DNA from: CS4-C045 sp963844115
GTDB lineage: Bacteria; Planctomycetota; Planctomycetia; Pirellulales; UBA7805
DNA: 64,000 nt
Reading direction: 5' to 3'
Assembly (NCBI GenBank): GCA_963844115.1
Contig: CAWJNN010000079.1
Span: forward strand, 36,794 to 100,793
This document shows positions 1-9,221 of this stretch, in pieces. Both the position numbers and the translations under genes were made by a program. The first letter of the stretch is position 1. Every line of letters begins with the position of its first letter. The notes beneath the pieces were generated by a model that saw nothing but the letters and a program-made list of their open reading frames with translations, did no database searches and had not been told where the DNA came from.

Positions 1-631
1 GGTGATTGCAGATTCGTAATGTTTCTGCCGACGGCTTGAGCACTTGTTGCTCGATCGCCCGCTGCTGGTCGGCAGTCAATACACCGGATTGATAAATAAG
101 GTCGTAGGCCGAGGCTGCATTAACCGCCCAATCGGCCTCGCTCAAAGCCGAATGCCCAGCTTTCCCTTTGAGGTCGGTGACTTCGTATTTTGGGAACCAA
201 TCGACGTACGCATTGAGGATCGTCGCCGCGGCACGAGCGTAGCGAGGGTCATTGCGTAGCACATAGGCGATCGCAAATTGATGAGCGAGCCGGCTGAGGC
301 CGACATTGCGGGATCGATCCGCGTCGGGTAGCGGCGGGTTGTCGATCTGTGCATCCAGATCCGCAATCAACTGCTCGACATACCGCGAGAGCCACTCTTT
401 GCGTTGGACGAAATCACGGAGCCTGGCGATTTCCGCTTCGTTGAGAAACAGCCGCGGATGCTTCGGCAAATCGGTTGGTACCTTAATCCGCGGCGCAGCG
501 GTATCTGCTGAAACAGTGTCAGCCGGGAACGCAGAGTCTCCGGAAAACATGAGCCACGCGGCGCACGTGAGCGCGGCCGCACAAACAACCTTGCAGCATT
601 TCGATAACAAGAAGTCGGCTAGAAGGGCCAT
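1..631 (-). CDS. Secreted heparinase II/III- or alginate-lyase-like protein, N-terminal part (runs off window)
   Basis: The frame is open from an ATG at 631 to the left edge (about 210 residues seen, no stop). The first ~37 residues are a signal peptide with a hydrophobic core (VVCAAALTCAAWLMF). The mature start contains LPKHPRLFLNEAEIARL, typical of the N-terminal helical domain of heparinase II/III-like and alginate-lyase-like polysaccharide lyases; the following helices (RLAHQFAIAYVL, HSALSEADWAVNAASAY) fit an alpha/alpha toroid. The catalytic region lies outside the window, so substrate cannot be given. The start overlaps the 3' end of rph by 13 bases on the same strand, suggesting co-transcription. 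The family call rests on the N-terminal motif and is moderate; secretion is well supported. Confidence 0.6.
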   Translation of the reverse strand, partial: MALLADFLLSKCCKVVCAAALTCAAWLMFSGDSAFPADTVSADTAAPRIKVPTDLPKHPRLFLNEAEIARLRDFVQRKEWLSRYVEQLIADLDAQIDNPPLPDADRSRNVGLSRLAHQFAIAYVLRNDPRYARAAATILNAYVDWFPKYEVTDLKGKAGHSALSEADWAVNAASAYDLIYQSGVLTADQQRAIEQQVLKPSAETLRICNH

Positions 632-1345
632 CTGCGGCCTAGGGTCTGCTGTTGGAACTCGGTCAGTTTCTTGATCCCGGATCGAGCGAGTTTTAGCAGC
701 GCCTGAGGTCGTCATCGTCAAAGGTCGCCTCTTCGCCAGTCCCTTGGATTTCAATGAAACGTCCCGAACCGGTCATGACCACGTTCATGTCGACCGACGC
801 CGACACGTCTTCCTGGTAGTCCAAGTCGAGTACCGCTTGACCGTCGGCAATACCAACGCTGACTGCCGCGACGCTTTGGGTGAGCGGGAATCGATTGCGA
901 TCCGGCAGCTCCTTTTCGATCGACCTGACCGCGTCGACCAAGGCGACATACGCGCCGGTGATGCTCGCCGTTCGTGTCCCGCCGTCTGCTTCCAGTACAT
1001 CACAGTCAACAGAAATCTGCCGTTCGCCTAGAGCTTCCAGGTCGATGGCGGCCCGTAGGCTACGGCCAATTAGTCGCTGTATCTCCGTCGTGCGGCCATC
1101 GACGCGCCCACCTCGATCTCGCTTTTTGCGCGGGCTGGTGCTGCCCGGCAACATGCTGTATTCGGCGGTGACCCAACCCTTGCCTTTACCAGCCAACCAT
1201 GGCGGAACGTCGTTCTCGACCGTCGCCGTACAAAGGACCGTCGTGCGCCAAACTGAATCAGGACGCTGCCCGGCGCTGACCCGGTATATTTACGCTTGAC
1301 TTTCAGCGTTCGTAACTCGTCTTTCTTTCGTTTGTCGTGACGCAT
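619..1345 (-). CDS. rph: Ribonuclease PH (two single-base frame breaks)
   Basis: Phosphorolytic 3'-5' exoribonuclease that trims tRNA 3' ends. Three reading-frame segments join into one ~242-residue protein, the normal length for the family. The N-terminal segment begins at the ATG at 1345 (MRHDKRKKDELR) and reads to QFGAR. The middle segment has TVLCTATVEN, LEADGGTRTAS and DLDYQEDVSASVD, all RNase PH hallmarks. The C-terminal segment reads ALLKLARSGIKKL and ends at a TAG at 619-621. Each break (near 1238-1245 and 703-712) is repaired by adding one base, and no conserved motif is lost. Sequencing error is therefore likelier than a pseudogene. The 3' end overlaps the next gene by 13 bases. Confidence 0.88.
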
Positions 1346-1457
1346 GGGGCGTAGTGGTGAGTGGTAAGTGGATTGTGGTTAGTGGTCAGTAGCTGGTAAT
1401 CGATAAAATGCACCGGCCGGCAATTGCTGACCACTGTTCACCGGCCACCGACCACTT

Positions 1458-2387
1458 TTATCTGCCCTTCGTACCTAGCAACCAGGCCAGGATTCCCTTT
1501 TGGACGTGCATTCGATTTTCGGCTTGTTCGACGACAATGCTTTGCGGGCCATCGATCACCTCGTCGGTTACTTCCAGGCCTCGTCGAGCCGGCAGGCAGT
1601 GCATGAACAGCGCATCCGCTGGCGCGCGGCTCATTAGCGCCGCATTGACCTGATAGCCGGCAAACGCTTGTTTTCGCCGTTCCTGTTCGGACTCCTGCCC
1701 CATGCTGGTCCAGACATCCGTGTAGACGGCGGATGCGTCGCGAACTGCCTTCACGGGATCGTCGGTTACGACAATTTCGGCGTTCGGAACTTCGGCGCGG
1801 ATTTCCGCCAGTAATTCGGCGTCGAACTGGTAGCCATCCGGCATGGCGGCGGCAAACGGCATCCCGACTTTGGCGCAACCGATCGCGAGGCTGCGGGCAA
1901 CATTGTTCCCGTCTCCAATCCACGCAAGTTTTCCGGAATTTAACGATCCCAAGCGTTCCTTGATGGTAAACAGGTCCGACAGCACCTGGCACGGATGCGC
2001 GAGATCGGTCAAGCCATTGATCACGCTACACGTCGCATGTTCCGCCAGATCGACGACTGTCTGATGTTGATTCGATCGGACGACGATTGCATCCACGTAG
2101 GAACTCAGAACGCGTCCAAAATCGGCCACCGACTCACGTTTTCCAAAGCCAACATCGTTACCTAGAAAAAGGCTGCCGCCGCCCAGATGCAGCATGGCTG
2201 CCTCAAAGCTGACGCGCGTGCGCAGTGAAGATTTCTCGAAGAACAGCGCCAAGACCCGACCGGGCAGCAGCGCATCACGCTGTCCCCGCAGGAATTTCGA
2301 CTTAAGATCGTCGGAAATGGCAAAAATGCTTTCGATTTCTGACGAAGCCAGATCGAACAACGTAATCAGATGAACGGCGTCATTCAT
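1458..2387 (-). CDS. argF: Ornithine carbamoyltransferase
   Basis: Makes citrulline from ornithine and carbamoyl phosphate in cytoplasmic arginine synthesis. The frame is intact, 309 residues from the ATG at 2387 (MNDAVHLITLFDL). A TTG at 2432 would add 15 residues of unconserved sequence; I prefer the ATG, which has GGGA just upstream. Carbamoyl-phosphate motif SSLRTR lies at about residues 53-58, HPCQ in the middle, the ornithine loop DVWTSMGQE near residue 230, and HCLPARR near the C-terminus. It follows argB and argD on the same strand, with a 170-base gap after argD, so it is probably the last gene of an argBDF unit. No acetylornithine-type substitution was recognised. Confidence 0.95.
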   Translation of the reverse strand: MNDAVHLITLFDLASSEIESIFAISDDLKSKFLRGQRDALLPGRVLALFFEKSSLRTRVSFEAAMLHLGGGSLFLGNDVGFGKRESVADFGRVLSSYVDAIVVRSNQHQTVVDLAEHATCSVINGLTDLAHPCQVLSDLFTIKERLGSLNSGKLAWIGDGNNVARSLAIGCAKVGMPFAAAMPDGYQFDAELLAEIRAEVPNAEIVVTDDPVKAVRDASAVYTDVWTSMGQESEQERRKQAFAGYQVNAALMSRAPADALFMHCLPARRGLEVTDEVIDGPQSIVVEQAENRMHVQKGILAWLLGTKGR

Positions 2388-2557
2388 GGATCCCAAGTCC
2401 GATGACTTTGGTGTTAATTGGGTATTCGGCAAACCAAGAATCCCCGTAGGAAGAACCGTTTTTTGCTCACATCTTCTTGCGGCTCAGTTTTGTAGATCAG
2501 TTTTTCGGCTTATCGATCTTCGTCTGCTTTTCGCAACTCGTGGCGCACGAAGGCGGC

Positions 2558-3752
2558 TCAAAGACCGTTGATCACATCGCAAAGAATGTCGCATCCGTCG
2601 TTGGCCTGTTGATCGGTCAATGTCATGGCTGGCAGCAGTCGGATCACGACATCCTGCGTGCAATTGACCAACAGTTTTCGGTCGAGACATTGCTGGAACA
2701 CCGGTCCGCCAGGCTGTTCCAATTCGATGCCGATCATCAAACCCTTCACGCGAACATCTCGAACCTGTTCACATTGTTGTTGCAGGTCGGACAAGCGAGC
2801 ACGGAAGAGTGCTTCCAAGGCTACAACCCGTTGTAACAGATTCTCTCGTTCGATGGTCTGCAGCGTCGCGAGACCTGCACTCGCCGCGATCGGGTTGCCG
2901 CCAAACGTCGCCGCGTGCATTCCGGGCCGCAAACTGGTCGCAATTTCGGCGGTCGTCAGCATGGCGCCGCCGGCGATTCCGCCGCAGAGCGCTTTGGCGA
3001 GTGTCATGATATCGGGCGTCACGTCGTAGTGTTGGTAGGCAAACCACTTTCCCGTCCGACCGCAGCCGGTCTGAACTTCGTCAAAGATTAGCAGCACGTC
3101 ATTGTCGTCCGCCAACTGTCGCAGCCCTGCCAGGTAGCCGTCCGGCGGCAGATTGACACCGCCCTCGCCCTGCACTGGTTCCACCATAATCGCGGCAGTT
3201 TCGCTGTCGATCCGCCGCGCCACGGCGTCCAGATCTCCGAACGGCGCGTAGACGAATCCCGCCATCAGCGGATTCGACCCTTCGTGATATTTTGGTTGAG
3301 CGGTCGCGGCGGTGGAGCCGAGTGTCCGTCCATGAAAACCTTTTTCAAAGGTAATCACCTTATAGCGCGAAGCCGGGGTATGTAGCCGCGCACAACTTGA
3401 GGGCCGCTTCATTCGCTTCGGTGCCAGAATTGCAAAAGAAAGCCTGCCCTCCAAACGAACGCTGCGAGAGCGCCTCAGCCCAAAGGCCCTGCAATTCGAT
3501 GTGCCACGTGTTGGGCACATGAATTAATCGCGCTACCTGTTCTTGGACGGCCTGGACGACCGCGGGCGGACAGTGCCCCAACAAGTTACATCCCCAGCCG
3601 GGAAAAAAATCCAGATACCGCTCGTCGTTATCGTCCCAGACGTAGGATCCCTCACCGCGGACAAGCGTCATCGGCAGCCGCGTGTAGTTGGGAATAATAT
3701 AGCGCTCGAATAGTTCGATCGTATTCGACGCATCCAACGTTGGAGTATTCAT
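2558..3752 (-). CDS. argD: Acetylornithine aminotransferase (one frame break)
   Basis: PLP-dependent class III aminotransferase converting N-acetylglutamate semialdehyde to N-acetylornithine. The N-terminal ~130 residues are in one frame (MNTPTLDASNTIELF, then FCNSGTEANEAALKL). The rest is in a second frame (ARLHTPASRYKVITFE, FHGRTLGSTAATAQ, LLIFDEVQTGCGRTG, MTLAKALCGGIAGG). The PLP lysine lies in TLAKALCGG. The frames join near 3390-3397 by removing one base, giving a normal ~397-residue enzyme with nothing missing. The ATG overlaps the argB stop (ATGA), so the two are translationally coupled. The surrounding arg genes make acetylornithine the likely substrate over other class III substrates. 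Confidence 0.92.
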
Positions 3753-4663
3753 GTCGATTCCTTCACGATTTCAGTCCCGACCCCTCGGTCGGTGTAGATT
3801 TCCAGCAGCAGCGAATGCCGTAGCCGGCCATCGATAATATGGACTTTTTGAACACCGTGGTCCAGCGTTTCCAGGCATGCCTCTACCTTGGGTATCATTC
3901 CTTGACTGATGGTACCGTTGGAGATCAGTTGGCGGGCCAATCGAGCATCGAGCGAACTGATACGTGAATCCGCATCGTTGGGGTCCGTCATGACGCCGCT
4001 AACGTCGCTGAGAAAAATCAATTTTTCCGCACCCAGGGCTTCGGCGACCGCTTTGGCAGCGGTGTCAGCATTGACGTTCAGTTTTTCACCACGGCCCCCA
4101 CTGTCACTTTCGCTCAAACACATACTGGGAATAACGGGAACGATGTCCGCATAGCAAAAGTTCTCGATCGTAGCTCGATCGACTCTCGTCACGGTACCGA
4201 CGTGGCCCAGGTCCAGCGGCTTACCGGCCTGATCCTGCAACTCAAGTCGTCTCCCGAACAAAACGTTGGTCGTACGAAAATTCAGCGGCATTGCCCGACC
4301 GCCCAGTTCCTCGATTTCGGCGGCGATCCGTTCGTTGGTCTCATACGCCAGGACCTGCTCGACGATCGCAAGGGTCTCGTCATCGGTCACGCGCCGCCCC
4401 TGGAGAAACTTCGGTTCCAGCCCTCTTTCCTGCATCGCGATGTTGATAGCCGACCCACCGCCATGTACAACCACGGGTCGCATGCCAACGGTTTCCATGA
4501 AAACAATGTCCAACAGCAGGTTTCGCAGGTTCGCGCCGTCCTCCTGGACGCCGTTCTCCATGACGCTGCCCCCGACTTTAATCACGGTGATTTTGTTGCG
4601 CAGCTGGCGGATCCAACCCATGGCTTCGATCAGGACGGACGCTTTCTGAATCGCAGATTCCAT
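3749..4663 (-). CDS. argB: Acetylglutamate kinase
   Basis: Phosphorylates N-acetylglutamate, the second step of arginine synthesis. Start chosen at the ATG at 4663 (MESAIQKASVLIEAM), giving 304 residues; a longer in-frame start adds 13 residues but crosses a leader hairpin. Amino-acid-kinase signatures are present: VIKVGGSVMENG near the N-terminus, VVVHGGGSAI for substrate binding, LNVNADTAAKAVAEAL, and LIFLSDVSGVMTDP. The stop overlaps argD (ATGA). The N-terminal helix before the kinase core resembles that of arginine-inhibited hexameric forms, so feedback inhibition is possible, but this is inference. Confidence 0.95.
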   Translation of the reverse strand: MESAIQKASVLIEAMGWIRQLRNKITVIKVGGSVMENGVQEDGANLRNLLLDIVFMETVGMRPVVVHGGGSAINIAMQERGLEPKFLQGRRVTDDETLAIVEQVLAYETNERIAAEIEELGGRAMPLNFRTTNVLFGRRLELQDQAGKPLDLGHVGTVTRVDRATIENFCYADIVPVIPSMCLSESDSGGRGEKLNVNADTAAKAVAEALGAEKLIFLSDVSGVMTDPNDADSRISSLDARLARQLISNGTISQGMIPKVEACLETLDHGVQKVHIIDGRLRHSLLLEIYTDRGVGTEIVKEST

Positions 4664-4964
4664 CGCGCAAACTCGATGAAAATAAAGAACCCCAGGTCGC
4701 AACGTGCGGGCCTGGGGGAAACGGAAGATTTTAGTTATTGTGGAAGAGCCCTGTCAACGCTCGGCGACGCCCCAACGAGGCCTGGCGACGACACCGCGGA
4801 CAAGGGCTGACACCGCGTTGCGAGCCGGACGGCCCCTGGCGGATCACTCTTTGCGTAGGGGACCGCCCGAATTGTTTGTCTTTTTGTGCGCGAAAATTTA
4901 GCACCGTGATTTAGCACCGTGACGAACGTTCACCGAACACTCTGACCACAGGGCAAGCCGACCG
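4664..4964. other. Divergent intergenic region argB / glmU
   Basis: Contains the 5' regions of both genes. A short hairpin (CCCCAGG ... CCTGGGG, 4690-4717) lies about 27 bases ahead of argB and could be a leader or attenuation structure. A perfect 13-base tandem duplication (ATTTAGCACCGTG twice) lies at 4896-4921 upstream of glmU. I see no convincing promoter hexamers or ARG-box-like operator. Confidence 0.4.
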
Positions 4965-5723
4965 ATGGGTCAACGCGTCGCTATTGTGATGGCCGCTGGC
5001 AAAGGGACTCGGATGAATTCCGACCTGCCCAAGGTGCTCGTTCAGGTGCAGGGTCGGCCGATGATTGATTATGTTATCGAAGCGCTTGCCCAAGCCGGTG
5101 TCGAACGTCAAATCGTCGTCGTCGGTTACCGCGCCGAGCTTGTAGAAAGCCACCTCGCAGATCGCAAGGACGTTACGTTTGCTCACCAGCGCGAACAGTT
5201 GGGAACCGGACACGCCGTGATGATGTGTCGTGATCAACTCGTTGAACATGACGGACCCGTCCTGGTCGTCGCCGGCGACTCACCGCTCATGCAACACGAT
5301 TCCATTGACGCGGTTTTCAGCGAATTCGAACATTTACAACCAGCGTGCGTCTTGGGGACCGGCTATCGAGACGATCCGACCGGCTTCGGGCGGATCCTAC
5401 GGGACGAGTCAGGAAAATTCGCTGGAATCGTCGAAGAAAAAGATGCGACGCCACAGCAGCGGTCGATTACGGAGGTCAATCTCAGTTGCTATGTCTTCAA
5501 TTGTCGCGATTTGCTGGGTTCGCTTGAGCAACTGAATAACACCAACGTCCAAGCAGAGTATTATGTCACGGATTGCCCGAGCATTCTTTTGGCGGAAGGG
5601 AAGGAAGTGCGTGCGTTGGATGTGTTAAAGCCCTGTGAGAGTTTGAGCATCAATACGATGAAGGACGTGCAGCAGGTCGAAGCTGAGATGCTGCGGATGC
5701 TGCGGATGCAGCAGTCGGGCTGA
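4965..5723 (+). CDS. glmU: GlmU-type uridylyltransferase, nucleotidyltransferase domain only
   Basis: Predicted to make UDP-GlcNAc from GlcNAc-1-phosphate and UTP in the cytoplasm. The 252 residues cover only the Rossmann-like pyrophosphorylase domain. The UTP loop AAGKGTRMNSDLPKVL is at about residues 10-25, QLGTGHA at mid-N-terminus, AGDSPLM as metal/nucleotide site, and EEKDATP with EVNLSCYVF and NVQAEYYVTD follow as in GlmU. The left-handed beta-helix acetyltransferase domain is absent and the stop is clean, so acetylation of GlcN-1-P must come from elsewhere. It is first in a glmU-prs-rplY-pth order that is also conserved in Firmicutes. Other sugar-1-phosphate nucleotidyltransferases are possible but less likely. 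Confidence 0.85.
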   Translation: MGQRVAIVMAAGKGTRMNSDLPKVLVQVQGRPMIDYVIEALAQAGVERQIVVVGYRAELVESHLADRKDVTFAHQREQLGTGHAVMMCRDQLVEHDGPVLVVAGDSPLMQHDSIDAVFSEFEHLQPACVLGTGYRDDPTGFGRILRDESGKFAGIVEEKDATPQQRSITEVNLSCYVFNCRDLLGSLEQLNNTNVQAEYYVTDCPSILLAEGKEVRALDVLKPCESLSINTMKDVQQVEAEMLRMLRMQQSG

Positions 5724-5750
5724 AGCTGAAAACGTGTTTCTTTAGATTGC

Positions 5751-5821
5751 TGGAGTCCCGCCTTTAGGCGGGTATAGCACGGATTACTTAAGCGAGAATG
5801 CCGGCTAAAGCCGGGACTCCA
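5751..5821. repeat. Palindromic element (REP-like), glmU-prs spacer
   Basis: The outer arms TGGAGTCCCG and CGGGACTCCA are perfect inverted repeats. Each arm also folds on itself (CCCGCCTTTAGGCGGG and CCGGCTAAAGCCGGG). The element ends 33 bases before the prs start. An intergenic double-hairpin of this size resembles elements mobilised by REP-associated Y1 transposases, one of which is encoded at 61.4-62.0 kb. It could also act as an mRNA processing or attenuation site. Confidence 0.7.
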
Positions 5822-5854
5822 ACGAACGATGGCACGAAACCACCGACGAGAACA

Positions 5855-6801
5855 ATGAAAGACATCAAGCTTTTCAGCGGACGTGCGAATCCCGAATTGT
5901 CGGCAAAAATCTGCAAGTACGTGGATTTGCCTCCCGGTGATATCTCATTGGGGAATTTTCCCGATGGCGAGACTTCCTGCAAGATCCTGGAAGACATCCG
6001 CGGGCGCGACGTTTTTCTAATCCAGCCAACCTGCCCACCGGTCAACGACCACCTGATGGAATTGTTGATCATGATCGAAAGCTGTAAACGGGCAAGCGCC
6101 GAACGAGTGACCGCCGTCGTGCCCTACTACGGGTACGCTCGTCAGGATCGCAAGGACGAAGGTCGAGTTCCGATCACCGCCAAGTTAGTGGCCAACCTGA
6201 TCACCCGCGCCGGTGCAGACCGCGTGCTGACCATGGATCTGCATGCAGCTCAGATTCAGGGCTTCTTCGACGTACCCGTCGATCATCTGTATGCCGCACC
6301 GGTCTTAAACGAACATTTCAGAAACATGGGGCTAAACCCGGAAGACATCGTCGTCGTCAGTCCGGATGAAGGCAGCATCAAGCGGCGCTAGGCCACGTCA
6401 AACGATTGGGCGGCAAACTGGCGATTGTCGACAAACGACGAAGCAGTGCCGAGAAGACGTCGCAGGAGAACATCATTGGTGGACCGATCGAAAATAAGAT
6501 CGTTTTGATGTTCGACGACCTGATCAGTACCGCCGGTTCGATCTGCGGAGCCGCACGGATCCTTGCAGAAAAAGGTGTGCGCGAAATCCACGTCGCCGCG
6601 ACGCATGCCGTCCTGTGCGGTACCGCATCGCAGCGACTAGAGGAATCGCCCGTTACAAGCGTGGTGGTGACCGACACGATACCGCTGACGGAAGACCAGC
6701 TGACCGATAAGATGACGGTATTGAGCGTCGCGGCGTTACTGGGGGAAGGCATCAAGCGAATTCATCGCAATGAATCGGTCAGTCGACTTTTTCGCGAATA
6801 G
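5855..6801 (+). CDS. prs: Ribose-phosphate pyrophosphokinase (one frame break)
   Basis: Makes PRPP from ribose-5-phosphate and ATP for nucleotide, His and Trp synthesis. Start at ATG 5855 (MKDIKLFSGRANPEL). The first part has SLGNFPDGET, PYYGYARQDRK and TMDLHAAQIQGFF. The second part, in another frame, has GHVKRLGGKLAIVDKRR and the PRPP loop VLMFDDLISTAGS. Adding one base near 6383-6388 fuses them into 315 residues, exactly the family length, so this is probably a sequence error. The loop reads TAGS instead of the usual TAGT, a mild change. The start lies just after a palindromic element. Confidence 0.94.
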
Positions 6802-7231
6802 GCCCGCTGCCAGCTGCATTGCCCAATTTGCCCGGAAATGGACAAATATACCTCCCAGGCTCTCCCTACCCAACGATTTAGGGCAGCTGCCATCTGACAC
6901 GTCGCTTTTCCGTCGGAACGACCGCGTTGGGGCGACTAAGGACGGCGTTGCGGCGGCTATTGCCGGTGTTGCGGCGATTACGGCCGGACGGCGGTGGCCC
7001 GCGGCACGTTGAAAATCTGATATTCGTGGGATATCCCGCTGCGCTTCGTCTTGAAATTATTGCCGAATCCGGCAAAATACTAGGTTTGCCATCGGTCGCC
7101 GGCCTGTATCCTAGGCGGACGATCGAAATCGGCCCCGTCCGCAGTACCCTCGCAAGGTAGTGCCCGCGCAAGGTGTTGAGGCTTTGGGATGGGAATTCAA
7201 ATCGAAATACAAGAATCGAGTGGACCTGACG
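6802..7231. other. Intergenic region prs / rplY
   Basis: 430 bases without a supportable gene. The middle is a GC-rich run of GGCGTTGCGGCGG-like imperfect repeats. A weak promoter-like pair lies near 7050-7080 (TTGAAA, 17 bases, AAAATA). No riboswitch or RNA gene was recognised. Confidence 0.35.
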
Positions 7232-7861
7232 ATGGCGGAAGTGCTTCAAGTCAAGAAACGAGAGACGCGCGGTAAACGGAACGCGCGGCGGATGCGAATC
7301 GCCGGCCAAATACCAGCCGTGTTGTACGGTCACGGCGAAGAATCGGTCAGCCTAAGCGTCGAGGTTCGCGAACTGAACACGGCGCTGCGGCACGGTAGCC
7401 GTATCGTCGATTTGCAGGGTGCGCTGAAGGACAAGGCATTCATTCGAGAGATTCAATGGGACACGTTTGGCGTCGACGTCCTGCACGTGGATTTGACACG
7501 CGTTGCCGCGGGCGAAAAGGTGACGATCAATGTTGCGGTCGAGCTGCGAGGTGTGGCTGCGGGCACGAAGGACGGCGGGGTGGTCGAGCATCCGGTCCAC
7601 GAGGTGGAAATTGAATGCCCCGCCGACAGCATCCCCGAAAAGCTACAGGTCAATATCAACGACTTGCAGTTGGGTGAATCCTTGACGGCCTCGTCGCTCG
7701 ATTTGCCGGAAGGTGCAAAGCTACTGATCTCCGGTGACACCGTGTTGGTGCAGTGTGTCGAACCACAGGTCCAGCAAGACGAAGACGAGGCCGCGCTGGA
7801 TGCGGTCGAACCAGAGGTCATCGGCGGTCGCAAGGATGCGGAAGACGAAGAGGGCGACTAG
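7232..7861 (+). CDS. rplY: 50S ribosomal protein L25/general stress protein Ctc
   Basis: Binds 5S rRNA in the large ribosomal subunit. 209 residues from ATG 7232 (MAEVLQVKKRETRGK); upstream in-frame sequence is not L25-like. The N-terminal L25 domain has GKRNARRMRIAGQIPAVLYG and FIREIQWDTFGVDVLHVDL. The C-terminal TL5/Ctc domain has GVAAGTKDGGVVEHPVHEV and ECPADSIPEKLQVNI. The tail is acidic (QQDEDEAALDAVEPE), as in other long Ctc forms. It sits between prs and pth, its usual neighbours. Confidence 0.93.
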   Translation: MAEVLQVKKRETRGKRNARRMRIAGQIPAVLYGHGEESVSLSVEVRELNTALRHGSRIVDLQGALKDKAFIREIQWDTFGVDVLHVDLTRVAAGEKVTINVAVELRGVAAGTKDGGVVEHPVHEVEIECPADSIPEKLQVNINDLQLGESLTASSLDLPEGAKLLISGDTVLVQCVEPQVQQDEDEAALDAVEPEVIGGRKDAEDEEGD

Positions 7862-7946
7862 GCGAGCGAACACGAACTGGGTATCAATTGATTTGGGATT
7901 TTTCGCGTTTCTGCGAGGAGTGTCGAAAACGCAGGATCAGAGGCCG

Positions 7947-8504
7947 GTGAAATTAATCGTCGGTCTGGGGAATCCCGGACGAAAATACCAAGACACGCGG
8001 CACAACGTCGGTTGGGCCGTGCTGCATGAACTGGAGAAAAGATACGGTACCGGCCCGGCGAAAGCAAAATTTCAAGGCGAGGCAACGGATGCCGAAATTA
8101 TCGGACAACGTGCTTTGCTGCTGGCTCCGCTCACGTTTATGAATCGCAGCGGCACCAGCGTCGCCGCGGCGAGGAGTTTTTATAGAATAGCTGACGACGA
8201 CTTGCTGGTGATTTGTGATGACTTCCAGTTGCCGCTGGCCAAAATCCGCCTGCGGAAATCAGGAAGTGCCGGCGGGCAGAACGGCCTAAGCGACATAATC
8301 CGAGCACTAGGACATCAAGATTTCGCTCGACTGCGAATTGGGATTGGGACGCCGCCCGAACAATGGGATCCCGCGGATTACGTATTGGGTAAGTTTAGCC
8401 GCCGTGATAAAGACGAGATTAAGGACGCGATTCGCACAGCTGCTGATGCCGTCGCTGTGTGGGCGACAGAAGGCATCGCCACATGCATGAATCAATTCAA
8501 TTGA
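7947..8504 (+). CDS. pth: Peptidyl-tRNA hydrolase
   Basis: Releases tRNA from peptidyl-tRNAs that drop off the ribosome. Start at GTG 7947 (VKLIVGLGNPG), chosen because this is where homology to the family begins and AGAGG precedes it; the frame is open further upstream without conserved sequence. 185 residues. Key residues seen: Asn in GLGNPG, the catalytic His in DTRHNVGW, Asn in PLTFMNRSG, VICDDFQLPLAKIRLR, and SAGGQNGLSDI with GTPPEQWDPADYVLG. It lies 85 bases after rplY and is followed by rpsF. Confidence 0.94.
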   Translation: MKLIVGLGNPGRKYQDTRHNVGWAVLHELEKRYGTGPAKAKFQGEATDAEIIGQRALLLAPLTFMNRSGTSVAAARSFYRIADDDLLVICDDFQLPLAKIRLRKSGSAGGQNGLSDIIRALGHQDFARLRIGIGTPPEQWDPADYVLGKFSRRDKDEIKDAIRTAADAVAVWATEGIATCMNQFN

Positions 8505-8537
8505 CGAGTTCATTAAATAAAGTGGGGAGTAATTACT

Positions 8538-8969
8538 TTGGCGGAAAACGTATATGAAGGTTTGTTTCTTCTCGACTCGTCGCTGTACAGCCGTGATCCG
8601 TCGGGGGTTTCTGGGCAGATCGACAAGTTTATCGAAAAGCAAGGCGGGACGATTCTGGCAAGCCGCATGTGGGACGAACGACGGTTGGCCTATCCCATCA
8701 AGGGACAACGCAAAGGCGCTTACTGGCTGACGTATTTCCGTCTGGAGGGCACCCACATCGCATCCTTGACCGAGGAATGCCAGCGCAATGGCAATATCCT
8801 GCGCCAGCTGTTCACGTCGGTTGATCCACGCATTGTCGATCAGCTGGTCAGCCACGCGACACAGGTCCCAGCGGCCCCACCGGTCGCGCCTTCGGAAGAA
8901 ACACCACCTGGCGCACCTCCGGAAGAAAAATCAGAGGAATCCTCGTCCGTACCTGCCGCCACCGCGTAA
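8538..8969 (+). CDS. rpsF: 30S ribosomal protein S6
   Basis: Small-subunit protein that binds 16S rRNA with S18. 143 residues. The start is a TTG at 8538 (AENVYEGLFLLDS) with GGGGAG about 10 bases upstream; no ATG or GTG lies near. The S6 fold motifs are ILASRMWDERRLAYPIKGQRKGAYW and YFRLEG followed by the RNGNILRQLF helix. The last ~35 residues are a Pro/Glu/Ser-rich tail (EETPPGAPPEEKSEESS), longer than in most S6 proteins and probably disordered. No rpsR (S18) gene follows before ssb. Confidence 0.92.
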   Translation: MAENVYEGLFLLDSSLYSRDPSGVSGQIDKFIEKQGGTILASRMWDERRLAYPIKGQRKGAYWLTYFRLEGTHIASLTEECQRNGNILRQLFTSVDPRIVDQLVSHATQVPAAPPVAPSEETPPGAPPEEKSEESSSVPAATA

Positions 8970-9221
8970 TCCACATGGTTGCCGGTTCGGCACGAATGTG
9001 ATATCGTGCGATACGGTACGCCTGTGCAGTAGTCGATGCCGCACGATTCGATGCATTTGTGATTGCCGCAATTGAAAAGGACATCGAAGAAGCGGGCCAT
9101 CGATCTATTCGGAGATCAACGATTCGGAGATTCGGCAACAGAAATCCAAAAGGCTGGCTTTTTCGCCACATTGGCTTTGGAAATGCTGTAGTCGGTTCGC
9201 CGAAGACCTGAAAAGGAGGGC

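Noticed and set aside
619..1345. rph as a true pseudogene
   Set aside because: Both breaks are single-base, all catalytic motifs remain, and nine other genes show the same pattern; sequencing error is simpler.
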